A DNA stretch of 64,000 bases, from contig OZ244980.1 in assembly GCA_965223035.1 (NCBI GenBank), forward strand, positions 1,674,001-1,738,000, given 5' to 3'. Below, piece after piece: positions 50,482-58,450 of this stretch. The notes under the pieces are model-generated. The model had not been told where the DNA came from and searched no databases. It saw nothing but the letters and a program-made list of their open reading frames with translations. Position 1 is the stretch's first letter; every line of letters starts with the position of its first letter. The position numbers and the translations under genes were made by a program. Source of the stretch: CAMDPA01 sp965223035 (GTDB lineage Bacteria > Pseudomonadota > Alphaproteobacteria > Rhizobiales > Hyphomicrobiaceae).

Positions 50482-51987
50482 ATGGTTCAAGCATCGTTGA
50501 TTGCTCGGATGGCCATGCATGCCGCAATGTCCCGGCTGCGGGCGCGCCGGTGCCCGGGTTTGGCGGGCGCACGGGGTTTGCTAGCGTTCGCGCTGTTCGC
50601 CATGTCGGTTGGCGTCGTGCCACAGGCTGCAATTGGCCAAAGCCGGGTGCAGGTTCCGCCGTCGCGGGCGGCGATCCAGTATTCGTTCTCGCCGATCGTC
50701 AAGAAGGCGGCGCCCGCCGTCGTTAACGTTTATGTGCGCACGCGGGTGCGCACGTTTGCCTCGCCGTTTGCCGGCGACCCATTCTTCGGTCGACTGCTGG
50801 GCGAGTCGTTCGGCATGCCGCGTGAGCGCATTCAAAATTCGCTCGGGTCGGGTGTGCTGGTACGCCCTGACGGCATCATCGTGACCAACGCTCACGTGGT
50901 CAAAGTGGTCAAAGGTGGCGGCGCCGCTGAGATCAGGGTCGCATTGGCGGATAAGCGGGAATTCGACGCCCGCTTGATCTTGATTGACAAGAAGTCTGAC
51001 CTGGCCGTGCTCAAGATCGCCAATGGTAAGGGCCCCTTTCCCTATCTGACGTTCGCCGATTCAGATCGGCTCGACGTCGGTGATTTGGTGCTGGCGATCG
51101 GCAATCCCTATGGTGTCGGTCAGACGGTGACGAGCGGGATCATCTCCGCATTGGCCCGAACCGAGGTAGCAGCCTCCGACGCTCAAGTTTTCATTCAAAC
51201 GGACGCGGCGATCAACCCGGGCAACTCGGGCGGCGCGCTGGTCGATATGGCGGGCCGGCTGGTCGGCATCAACACGGCAATATTTTCGCGTTCGGGCGGA
51301 TCGGTTGGCATCGGCTTCGCGATACCGTCCAATCTGGTCAAGGTGTACGTTAGTAGCGCGGTGGCCGGGCGCAAGGTCGAGCGTCCGTGGCTGGGGGCAC
51401 GGCTCCAGCCGGTCACGCGGGAGATCGCGCAAGAATATCGGCTGCCGCGCATATCCGGCGCCTTCGTGGCACGCGTCAATACCGGCGGACCCGCTGACCG
51501 CGCCGGGCTGGAAGCGGGCGACGTGATCACCGCCGTCGAGGGGGTTGAGGTCGCCGACGCACGGGCTGCACTGTATCGGCTGACGACGCGAGGGATTGGG
51601 CAACGCGCGACGTTATCGGTGCTGCGTTTCGGCCAGCGCCACTCGCTGCAGCTGGCGCTTGAGGCCCCGCCGAAACTGACCGGCAACGACGTTCGCAATC
51701 TGACCGGGCGGCATCCGCTGTCAGGCGCTAGGGTGGCCAACATTCTGCCGGTGGTCGCCGACAAGTTCGACCTCGATGAGCAAAGCGGCGTCGTTGTGAT
51801 GTCGGTGCGTCGTGGATCGACGGCGGCCCGACTTGGTTTTCAGCCGGGTGACGTGGTGCGTCAGGTGGCGCGGGTGCCGGTCGAGGACGTGGTCGGCTTG
51901 GAACGGGTGCTGCTTCGACCGCAGCGCGTATGGTTGATGTCGATCAAGCGCGGCAATCAGGTCCTGCAGCTTCAAATTGGCGGCTGA
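50482..51987 (+). CDS. DegP/DegQ-like periplasmic serine protease with PDZ domains
   Basis: About 501 residues from ATG 50482; ATGs at 50509, 50515 and 50527 also fit, and none has a clear ribosome site. An export signal (LLAFALFAMSVGVVPQAAIG) is followed by the trypsin-like domain with His in VTNAHVV, Asp in SDLAVLKI and Ser in NPGNSGGAL. Two PDZ domains follow: GARLQPVTREIAQEYRLP and RGSTAARLGFQPGDVV. The second PDZ is shorter than usual. It degrades or refolds envelope proteins. The rarA gene follows on the same strand after about 400 bases, a common pairing. Confidence 0.9.
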   Translation: MVQASLIARMAMHAAMSRLRARRCPGLAGARGLLAFALFAMSVGVVPQAAIGQSRVQVPPSRAAIQYSFSPIVKKAAPAVVNVYVRTRVRTFASPFAGDPFFGRLLGESFGMPRERIQNSLGSGVLVRPDGIIVTNAHVVKVVKGGGAAEIRVALADKREFDARLILIDKKSDLAVLKIANGKGPFPYLTFADSDRLDVGDLVLAIGNPYGVGQTVTSGIISALARTEVAASDAQVFIQTDAAINPGNSGGALVDMAGRLVGINTAIFSRSGGSVGIGFAIPSNLVKVYVSSAVAGRKVERPWLGARLQPVTREIAQEYRLPRISGAFVARVNTGGPADRAGLEAGDVITAVEGVEVADARAALYRLTTRGIGQRATLSVLRFGQRHSLQLALEAPPKLTGNDVRNLTGRHPLSGARVANILPVVADKFDLDEQSGVVVMSVRRGSTAARLGFQPGDVVRQVARVPVEDVVGLERVLLRPQRVWLMSIKRGNQVLQLQIGG

Positions 51988-52147
51988 GTGGGCTGGCACA
52001 GCGCTCCGGCTTCGAATTGGTGGGCGCTGGCGTTGAGGGGCGGAGGCTCTTCCGCGCGCCCCCGCGATCGACATTTGTCGTGCGATCGATGCCGTGGATT
52101 GCGCCCTCGACAGCACAAGGCCGCGCATCGACTGTGCTGGCCAGGAC

Positions 52148-52190
52148 GCCCGAAGCTAAACTGCGCCCGAAGCTAAACCGCGCCCGAGGC
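52148..52190. repeat. Tandem array, 17 bp x 2.4
   Basis: GCCCGAAGCTAAACTGC and GCCCGAAGCTAAACCGC, then partial GCCCGAGGC. Confidence 0.85.
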
Positions 52191-52214
52191 CAGACCATCG
52201 CCAACGCTCCTGCG

Positions 52215-52352
52215 CTAGGCCAACCTGCTTTTCATCGGGTTGGAACGATCCTGATGAAAAGCAGAACGTTGCTCGACACTTTCAGGCCGATCATCTTTGT
52301 GCCTTAAATGGAAACCGGCTTTTCGGTTCCCATTTGAGGCACGATGATCTAG
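52215..52352 (+). repeat. R1 dispersed palindrome, composite B+A copy
   Basis: B module CTAGGCCAACCTGC...GCAGAACGTTGCTCG joined by ACACTTTCAGGCCGATCATC to an A module with stem AATGGAAACCGG / CGGTTCCCATTT and right terminus GGCACGATGATCTAG. It has the same architecture as 60889-61042 but is clearly diverged in sequence. It ends 32 bases before the rarA start. Confidence 0.88.
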
Positions 52353-52384
52353 CCGCTGGGCCATCCGGCCGGTACAGGGTGCGC

Positions 52385-53692
52385 ATGACCAATCTGTTTG
52401 AAGCCGCGGGACTGGAGCAAGAGGCGCCACGGCCGCTGGCCGATCGGCTGCGGCCCAAGCGGTTGGCCGATGTCGTTGGCCAACACCATCTGGTCGGTGC
52501 GGAGGGGGCGCTGACGCGGATGCTGCGATCCGGCCGGCTGCCCAGCCTAATCCTGTGGGGGCCGCCGGGCTGCGGCAAGACGACGGTGGCGCGCTTGCTG
52601 GCGGAGCAGACGCAGCTCGCTTACGAACAATTGTCGGCCATATTTTCTGGTGTCCAGGATTTGCGAAAAGTGTTCGATCGCGCCACGGCGCGTCGCCAGC
52701 AGGGGCAGGGCACTTTACTGTTCGTCGACGAAATCCACCGGTTTAATCGCGCGCAACAAGATGGCTTCCTGCCGCACATGGAGGATGGCACCATCACCTT
52801 GGTCGGGGCGACCACCGAGAACCCCTCCTTCGAACTCAATGGTGCGGTTTTGTCGCGCGCCTCGACCCTGGTTTTCAACCGGCTCGATGCGATCGCGATA
52901 GAACAGCTGCTGTCGCGCGCCGAGGCGGCAGAAGGGCGTCCGTTGCCGCTAGATGCTGATGCGCGGGAGGCCCTGACGTCGATGGCCGACGGTGATGGCC
53001 GCGTGGCGATCAATCTCGCCGAGGAGCTGTTTTCAGCGCTGTCGGCAAGTGAGCCCGTGGCCGATCGCGCCCGGCTTGTCGCGCTCGTGCAGCGCAGGGC
53101 CCCGCTCTATGATAAGCGTGGTGAGGCGCACTACAATTTGATCTCGGCGCTGCACAAGGCGGTACGCGGTTCGGACCCCGACGCCGCCCTTTATTGGCTG
53201 GCGCGCATGCTCGATGGCGGCGAGGACCGGCTGTTTATTGCGCGCCGGCTGGTACGGATGGCCTCGGAGGATATCGGTCTTGCCGACCCTCAGGCCATAG
53301 CCCAGGCGCTGGCGGCCAACAGCAGCTACGCTTTGCTGGGATCGCCGGAAGGCGAGTTGGCACTGGCGCAGGCGACGCTGTATCTGGCCACGGCGCCGAA
53401 ATCCAATGCCGTTTATACGGCCTATAAGTCGGCGCTTGCTGCGGCGCGTCAGCATGGCAGCCTGGCGCCGCCCAAGCACAGCCTCAACGCGCCCACCAAG
53501 CTGATGGCCGAGCAAGGCTATGGCGTCGATTATCAGTACGATCACGCTACGCCCGAAGGATTCTCCGGCCAGTCCTATTTTCCTGACGAGCTGGAGCGCC
53601 AGCGCTTTTATGATCCGCCCGATCGCGGCTTCGAGCGCGAGATCAATAAGCGCCTGGCCTATTGGGACGGTCTCAGGCGCAAACGCCAATGA
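52385..53692 (+). CDS. rarA: RarA/MgsA recombination AAA+ ATPase
   Basis: 435 residues from ATG 52385 (MTNLFEAAGLEQEAPRPLAD). Walker A GPPGCGKTTVARLL and Walker B LLFVDEIHRFNRAQQD are intact; the sensor region GATTENPSFELNGAVLSRA and the C-terminal tetramerisation domain (PPKHSLNAPTKLMAEQGYG) are typical. RarA acts at stalled replication forks. The N-terminal FEA motif is characteristic of the family. Cytoplasmic. An R1 element lies immediately upstream. Confidence 0.94.
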   Translation: MTNLFEAAGLEQEAPRPLADRLRPKRLADVVGQHHLVGAEGALTRMLRSGRLPSLILWGPPGCGKTTVARLLAEQTQLAYEQLSAIFSGVQDLRKVFDRATARRQQGQGTLLFVDEIHRFNRAQQDGFLPHMEDGTITLVGATTENPSFELNGAVLSRASTLVFNRLDAIAIEQLLSRAEAAEGRPLPLDADAREALTSMADGDGRVAINLAEELFSALSASEPVADRARLVALVQRRAPLYDKRGEAHYNLISALHKAVRGSDPDAALYWLARMLDGGEDRLFIARRLVRMASEDIGLADPQAIAQALAANSSYALLGSPEGELALAQATLYLATAPKSNAVYTAYKSALAAARQHGSLAPPKHSLNAPTKLMAEQGYGVDYQYDHATPEGFSGQSYFPDELERQRFYDPPDRGFEREINKRLAYWDGLRRKRQ

Positions 53693-53731
53693 GCCGCGGC
53701 TTTGGCTCATGATGCATCATGGGCTTTATGG

Positions 53732-53866
53732 GGTGTCGGTGTGAGCTGGCACCGTCCCGCTGCCCCATCGGGACACCCGTTGGCCCGTGCGCGTGGGTTG
53801 CGGTTGGCCGGGCGGCGAGCGGGACGGCACTGCGATGCCGCCTCAGGCGGAGCGGATCTCGTAGCG
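53732..53866 (+). repeat. R2 dispersed element
   Basis: GGTGTCGGTGTGAGCTGGC, ACCGTCCCGCTGCCCC at the left; GGTTGGCCGGGCGGCGAGCG near the middle; GCCGCCTCAGGCGGAGCGGATC at the right, quoted here only in part as the closing palindrome CCGCCTCAGGCGG. No R1 neighbour. Confidence 0.72.
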
Positions 53867-53997
53867 GGAATCGACGCAAGTGTCCCGGTCGGAACAGTGC
53901 TGGCGCGCATCTTTGGTTAGAGTTCGTACATAAACCGGCGGCGATTTGGCTACCGGGGAGCGAGCCAATCAAACGAGACAACGCTGGAGACACCGCC

Positions 53998-54561
53998 ATG
54001 ACCAAGATCATCCTCACGCTGGTTGCAGTCGCCGCGACAGCCGCAACGTTCAACACCACCCCGGCCGAGGCCGGTCGGTTTGGCGGCTTTAACACCACCG
54101 CCATCGTGCTGGATGATGCCCGCTGGCAGAAGGCCCGCAAGAGCTCGGTGCAGCGTCGGGCTCAAGCCCGTCGGGCCGCGGCGCACCGCCGTGCCCAACG
54201 GGCCGCCAAGGCAAAGGCCATTGCGCGGGCCAAAGCAGCGGCGCGGGCCAGGGCGGCCGCCAAGGCGCGCGCAACAGCAGCCGCCAAGGCGCAAGCGATC
54301 GCGCAAGCCAAGGCGCAGAAGGTGGCTCTGGCCGACACGGTTGCCCAGCAGCGCCGGACCCGTAATGCCTACAAGGAGACGTCGGTCGGCTATATTCCAA
54401 ATTCCACGCTGATCATGGCGCCCATCACTCGTCTTGGCACCCGTTCAGACCCCCAGCCCTCCAAGACCGCCAGGGAAGCGCCTCAGTCGACGACATTGGG
54501 CCAGTGCCGGCGTTACATCCCCAGTGCCGCTGTAACGGTGGCGGTCCCCTGCTCCCATTGA
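53998..54561 (+). CDS. Secreted Ala/Arg/Lys-rich protein, paralogue 1
   Basis: 187 residues from ATG 53998, preceded by GGAGA. A signal peptide covers about 1-24 (MTKIILTLVAVAATAATFN, cut near PAEAG). Residues about 40-115 are a basic, helix-prone run of Ala, Arg, Lys and Gln. The C-terminus reads CRRYIPSAAVTVAVPCSH, with two cysteines 15 positions apart. The same tail occurs in the protein at 55198-55851 (CKRFIPSAGVTVSVPCAQ), so the two are paralogues. I know no function. An exporter operon lies 1.7 kb downstream. Longer frames from 53719 include an R2 repeat and are rejected. Confidence 0.75.
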   Translation: MTKIILTLVAVAATAATFNTTPAEAGRFGGFNTTAIVLDDARWQKARKSSVQRRAQARRAAAHRRAQRAAKAKAIARAKAAARARAAAKARATAAAKAQAIAQAKAQKVALADTVAQQRRTRNAYKETSVGYIPNSTLIMAPITRLGTRSDPQPSKTAREAPQSTTLGQCRRYIPSAAVTVAVPCSH

Positions 54562-55197
54562 TGGCGTGCCGATCACTGCGCTGATCACATTGACGCCGAT
54601 GTGAACGGGGGCTCGGTTTCGAGCTCCCGATTTGCGTTTGTGATGCAAGTTGTTGGGCTACGGGGCGGTCCCAAGCAGCAACCGGTGTGGACATGTTTCC
54701 GTCATCGCGCGTCAGTGTGAGCCGGAACCGTCCCGCTCCTCCAACCGGCTGTCCAAAACATCGTGCCCTTGCCTGGATCGTGCCCTTGCGTGGCCTGGTC
54801 GGGGAGCGGGTCGGCGAAGCGATGCCGCCCAAGGCGGACATGATCCAGCGGAACAGTGCCGCACGCAGCCAGCCGCGGCAGGGCTCGTTCCGGCGCGGCC
54901 CTCCCCTAACCCTCGGCACGATCAGCGCAGCCAGTTCCGTCAACGGGCAACCGCACAGCGACGGCATACCCAGTTTTCTACATGTTTGCCAATAGCTTAG
55001 TTGATTGCGACGAGGGCCGGGCGGCAGTCTGGCGCGGTCGCGTCGGACGCCATGGTTGGCGCGCGGCTACCAAATATTGATCTTGTTACGGACGGAACAG
55101 CGGCCGATCGGGTCGATGGCTATGGTGCTGTCATGAGGCCGGCAGCGAGAAAGCTACCGGGGAGAGAGAAGCAGACTGATACCCTTTGGAGACTGTC
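54562..55197. other. Gap between the two secreted paralogues
   Basis: About 640 bases with one R2 element (54705-54854) and otherwise nothing recognisable. Minus-strand frames here are antisense to the repeats. Confidence 0.5.
54705..54854 (+). repeat. R2 dispersed element
   Basis: GCGCGTCAGTGTGAGCCGGA, ACCGTCCCGCTCCTCC at the left; a duplicated inner piece ATCGTGCCCTTGC(C/G)TGG occurs twice; closing GGGGAGCGGGTCGGCGAAGC and CCGCCCAAGGCGG. Confidence 0.72.
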
Positions 55198-55851
55198 ATG
55201 AGAAAACTCGCCCTCACAATTGCTGCCGTCTTTGCCATGGCTTCAGCGGCTCACGTCACACCTGCAAGCGCTGGTAAGGGGTTTGGCGTCGGTCTCGCGG
55301 TAGGCGCAGGGGCTGTGCTGTTGTCGCACAGCCTTGCCCGCGCGAAGGCACGTGAAAGGGCTCGTGCTCGCGCTGCGGCACGTGCCCGCGCCCGTGCCCG
55401 TGCCCGCGCAAGGGCCGCCGCCCGCGCCCGTGCCCATGCCCGCGCCAAGGCCGCCGCTCGTGCCCGTGCTCGTGCCCAAGCTCAAGCGCAAGCCAGAGCC
55501 GCCGCCCGCGCCCGCGCTCGTGCCCAAGCTCAGGCGCAAGCCAAGGCCGCCGCCCGTGCCCGCGCCGTCGCGCAAGCCCAGGCGGCCCAGCAAGCGGACA
55601 TTGCGGCGTCAAGAGCCGAGGCCGAGGCTGCAGCCAAGGTCAAGGCCCAGGAAGTGGAGATTGCCCGCCTTCGCGAGGAAAATCGCAGATTGGCCGCGGC
55701 GCAACAGCGTGGACAGACGGTTGCCACGACCGATCCGAACGCAGCCACCGATGAGCCGCAGCCTGTCAAGGCGAACGTGGTCGTGACCGGAGCGTGCAAG
55801 CGGTTCATTCCGAGTGCTGGCGTCACGGTCTCGGTGCCCTGCGCGCAATAA
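55198..55851 (+). CDS. Secreted Ala/Arg-repeat protein, paralogue 2
   Basis: 217 residues from ATG 55198 with TTGGAG upstream. A signal peptide covers about 1-28 (LALTIAAVFAMASAA...PASAG), then a Gly-rich hydrophobic patch (GFGVGLAVGAGAVLL). About residues 50-140 are near-pure Ala-Arg dipeptide repeats with some Gln and Lys, strongly basic. A charged coiled part (QEVEIARLREENRRL) follows, then the tail CKRFIPSAGVTVSVPCAQ shared with the protein at 53998-54561. The DNA of the repeat (GCCCGTGCCCGCGC-like) is itself slippage-prone, so length may vary between strains. Function unknown; nucleic-acid or polyanion binding is conceivable. Confidence 0.75.
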   Translation: MRKLALTIAAVFAMASAAHVTPASAGKGFGVGLAVGAGAVLLSHSLARAKARERARARAAARARARARARARAAARARAHARAKAAARARARAQAQAQARAAARARARAQAQAQAKAAARARAVAQAQAAQQADIAASRAEAEAAAKVKAQEVEIARLREENRRLAAAQQRGQTVATTDPNAATDEPQPVKANVVVTGACKRFIPSAGVTVSVPCAQ

Positions 55852-55967
55852 GCAACCACAGCAAGATTCGGCGGCGGGAGCCTGAGGCAGGCTTCCGCCG
55901 CAACCTTGTCGCAGCCGCCGCGGGCGCGATAAACTGACGGATGGTTCGGAAGTAACAGCCGCCTATG

Positions 55968-56102
55968 GCGTTTCAGAGTTAGCTCGGACCCTCCCGTTCC
56001 CCCGGCCCGGTTCCTCCACTCGCCACCCGACGGCATGATGTTCTGGGTGGCCCAGTTGAGGAACCGGGCGGAGGAGCGAGAGGGTTCCAGCCAACCCTGC
56101 AA
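55968..56102 (+). repeat. R2 dispersed element
   Basis: GGCGTTTCAGAGTTAGCTCG, ACCCTCCCGTTCCCCC at the left; core CCACCCGACGGCATGATGTT and CTGGGTGGCC; right arm GAGGAACCGGGCGGAGGAGC. Confidence 0.75.
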
Positions 56103-56259
56103 CGCCCCGGTTGTGGCTGCGACAAAAATCCAAATCGGCAGTCGGGCCGCAACGGGTGCTCGAAAAGGGCTCCCGAATTCGCGTCGGATGCGGTTATAGT
56201 GTGGACAGCCTCAATTCAGAATTGTTGAAGCGGCATCGATCGGGCAGGACAGCGGCGAT

Positions 56260-57456
56260 ATGGCGACGACGGACAATGCTCAGGCGGCCCGCGCGGCGAC
56301 CGTGGGGAAGGGCAAAACGGTGTGGATGGCGCCGAAGCTGGCGTTTCGCAACCTCATCCATGACCGGGTCAGCCTGCTGGTCACCTTGACCGGGATCGTG
56401 TTTTCCGTCGTCCTGGTGGCTGTACAATTCGGTCTCTACCTCGGTTCGGAGCGCACCATCGCGGCCGTGCTCGATCAGGTCAAAGCCGATCTATGGATCG
56501 CGCCAATCGGCACCAAGAGCTTCGACGATCCGAATTACCTGATGGGCCGTGAACGATACGCGGTGTTGTCGACCCCGGGTGTCAGCAGTGCTCAAGATTT
56601 GGTGGTTTTCTTCGCCAGCTGGCGCAAGCCGAAGGGTGGGGCGACCACGGTTGTGGTCGTTGGCTCCGACTGGGAGGAAGGTGGACTGAAACCGTGGAAC
56701 ATCGTCGCCGGCAGCCTCGATGACTTGGAGGCACCACATGGCGTGGCGGTCGACAGGTCCTACTTCAAGGACCTCGGGATCGATGGTCTCGGGGCGCATG
56801 CGGAGATCAACTCACAGCGGGTGGTGGTACGGGCGGTCACCGACCGGATCCGTTCCTTCACGACGCTGCCCTATGTCTTTACCACGCTCAAGCGGGCCCG
56901 CACCTACGATCCGCGGGCCGTGGGTGATGATTCATCGTACACGCTGATCCAACTTGCCGACGGTGCCGACCGCAAGGAGGTGAAGGCAGCGCTGGCTAAG
57001 CAACTGCCCGACATCGAAGTTCTCGATCATGACCAGTTCCGAAAGCGCAGCATAGATTATTGGCTGTTCCAAACCGGTGCCGGCGCGGCGTTGATCGCCG
57101 GCGCCATTCTGGGGCTTATTGTCGGCGTCGTGATCGTCGCGCAGACGCTTTATTCGAGCACCAAGGATCACTTGAACGAGTTCGCCACGTTGCGCGCGCT
57201 GGGGGCGTCGGCCAGTTACATCCGGCAAGTGATCTTGATGCAGGCGATGATCAGCGCCCTGGTCGGTTATTTGATTGGCATGGCCCTGAGCCTATTGGTG
57301 GTGTGGGCGGCCGATGGCACCGCCATGGTGGTGGTGATGACCAGAGAGCTGGCGGCGCTGCTGTTCGTCATTACCGTCGTTATGTGTGCCATTGCCGCCA
57401 TTTCCGCAATCTTCAAGGTTACGCGAATAGATCCGGCCGGCGTATTCAGCCGATAA
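56260..57456 (+). CDS. DevC-like ABC transporter permease (FtsX/MacB type)
   Basis: 398 residues. One helix near residues 40-65 (SLLVTLTGIVFSVVLVAVQFG), a periplasmic domain of about 200 residues, then three helices at about 265-290, 318-340 and 350-380 form the FtsX layout. It lacks an ATPase of its own; the ATP-binding gene follows 185 bases downstream. DevC/MacB-type permeases power export of lipids, glycolipids or peptides across both membranes together with an adaptor and TolC. The order permease, ATPase, adaptor is the reverse of cyanobacterial devBCA in gene order. Expected in the inner membrane. Confidence 0.87.
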   Translation: MATTDNAQAARAATVGKGKTVWMAPKLAFRNLIHDRVSLLVTLTGIVFSVVLVAVQFGLYLGSERTIAAVLDQVKADLWIAPIGTKSFDDPNYLMGRERYAVLSTPGVSSAQDLVVFFASWRKPKGGATTVVVVGSDWEEGGLKPWNIVAGSLDDLEAPHGVAVDRSYFKDLGIDGLGAHAEINSQRVVVRAVTDRIRSFTTLPYVFTTLKRARTYDPRAVGDDSSYTLIQLADGADRKEVKAALAKQLPDIEVLDHDQFRKRSIDYWLFQTGAGAALIAGAILGLIVGVVIVAQTLYSSTKDHLNEFATLRALGASASYIRQVILMQAMISALVGYLIGMALSLLVVWAADGTAMVVVMTRELAALLFVITVVMCAIAAISAIFKVTRIDPAGVFSR

Positions 57457-57640
57457 AGAGGAGGCTGCCTGTTTTGGCACGCATCAATCAAGTACAAAGC
57501 GGTCCGACGTCGCCTGGCGGCCCATCTGCTGCATGCAACCCGCCGACTGCGGCGCGTAGCGGGACTTTGCCACCGGATAGACCTTCGTCTGGGGGTCGCA
57601 CCCGCTGGTTATTGGCGGCCCGCGTCGCGGAGGTGGCTCC

Positions 57641-58450
57641 ATGACGACGATGGAACCGTTGGGCAAGCCGCTGTTGCAGGCCAGCGGGGTCGTTAAGGTG
57701 TTCGGCGTGGGCTCTTTGGCGATCACTGTTCTCAAAGGCATCGATGTGGCGCTGTGGCCGGGTGAGCTGACCTTGCTGATGGGACCGTCCGGCAGCGGTA
57801 AGACGACATTGCTGTCGATCCTGGGCTGCCTGATGACGCCGAACACCGGTGAACTCGAGTTGGTTGGTCTCAAAGCGCATGGTCTAACCGGCGAGGGCCT
57901 GGCCGATCTGCGGCGACGGCATATCGGGTTTGTGTTCCAGTCCTACAATCTGTTTCCGACGCTGTCGGTCTTGGACAATGTTTTGTTGGCGATGGATGTG
58001 CGGCGCACCACGTCCGACGCGCCGCGGGAGATGGCCGCCAGTGCCCTGACACAAGTGGGCCTGGCACACCGCATCAAGGCTTATCCGTCCAAACTGAGTG
58101 GCGGTGAAAAACAGCGGGTGGCAATCGCGCGCGCGTTGGCTGGCTCGCCGAGCCTGATTCTCGCCGATGAGCCGACCGCCGCGCTCGATAGCGAGAACGG
58201 CAAGGCGGTGATGTCGTTGCTGTCGAAGGTGGCGCAGGATCCCACGCGCGCCGTGTTGGCCGTGACACACGACCATCGCATGCTGGAGTATGCCGATCGG
58301 ATCATCCGCATTGAGGATGGCCTCATCCATTCCGACGAGCGTCCCAACAACAATAAGCAAAAGACGCGCAAAGAGGACGTGATCTTCCAACAAAGCCCTG
58401 GCGGAGAGTCGGGCTTCAGCTACTTGGTCAGGGTCAAGCAACGTGCCTAA
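57641..58450 (+). CDS. DevA/LolD-like ABC transporter ATP-binding protein
   Basis: 269 residues from ATG 57641, with GGAGG seven bases upstream. Walker A GPSGSGKTTLLS, Q-loop FVFQSYNLFPTLSVLDN, signature LSGGEKQRVAIARAL, Walker B LILADEPTAALD and the H-loop VTHDHR are complete. The tail after about residue 225 is longer than in LolD. It overlaps the adaptor gene by 8 bases, so both are translationally coupled. It drives the permease encoded just upstream. Confidence 0.93.
   Translation: MTTMEPLGKPLLQASGVVKVFGVGSLAITVLKGIDVALWPGELTLLMGPSGSGKTTLLSILGCLMTPNTGELELVGLKAHGLTGEGLADLRRRHIGFVFQSYNLFPTLSVLDNVLLAMDVRRTTSDAPREMAASALTQVGLAHRIKAYPSKLSGGEKQRVAIARALAGSPSLILADEPTAALDSENGKAVMSLLSKVAQDPTRAVLAVTHDHRMLEYADRIIRIEDGLIHSDERPNNNKQKTRKEDVIFQQSPGGESGFSYLVRVKQRA

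Larger units (their letters stand above)
51988..52384. other. Gap between protease and rarA, mostly repeats
   Basis: A short 17-bp tandem array and a composite R1 element fill the right half. No gene is supported in the left 150 bases. Confidence 0.55.
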
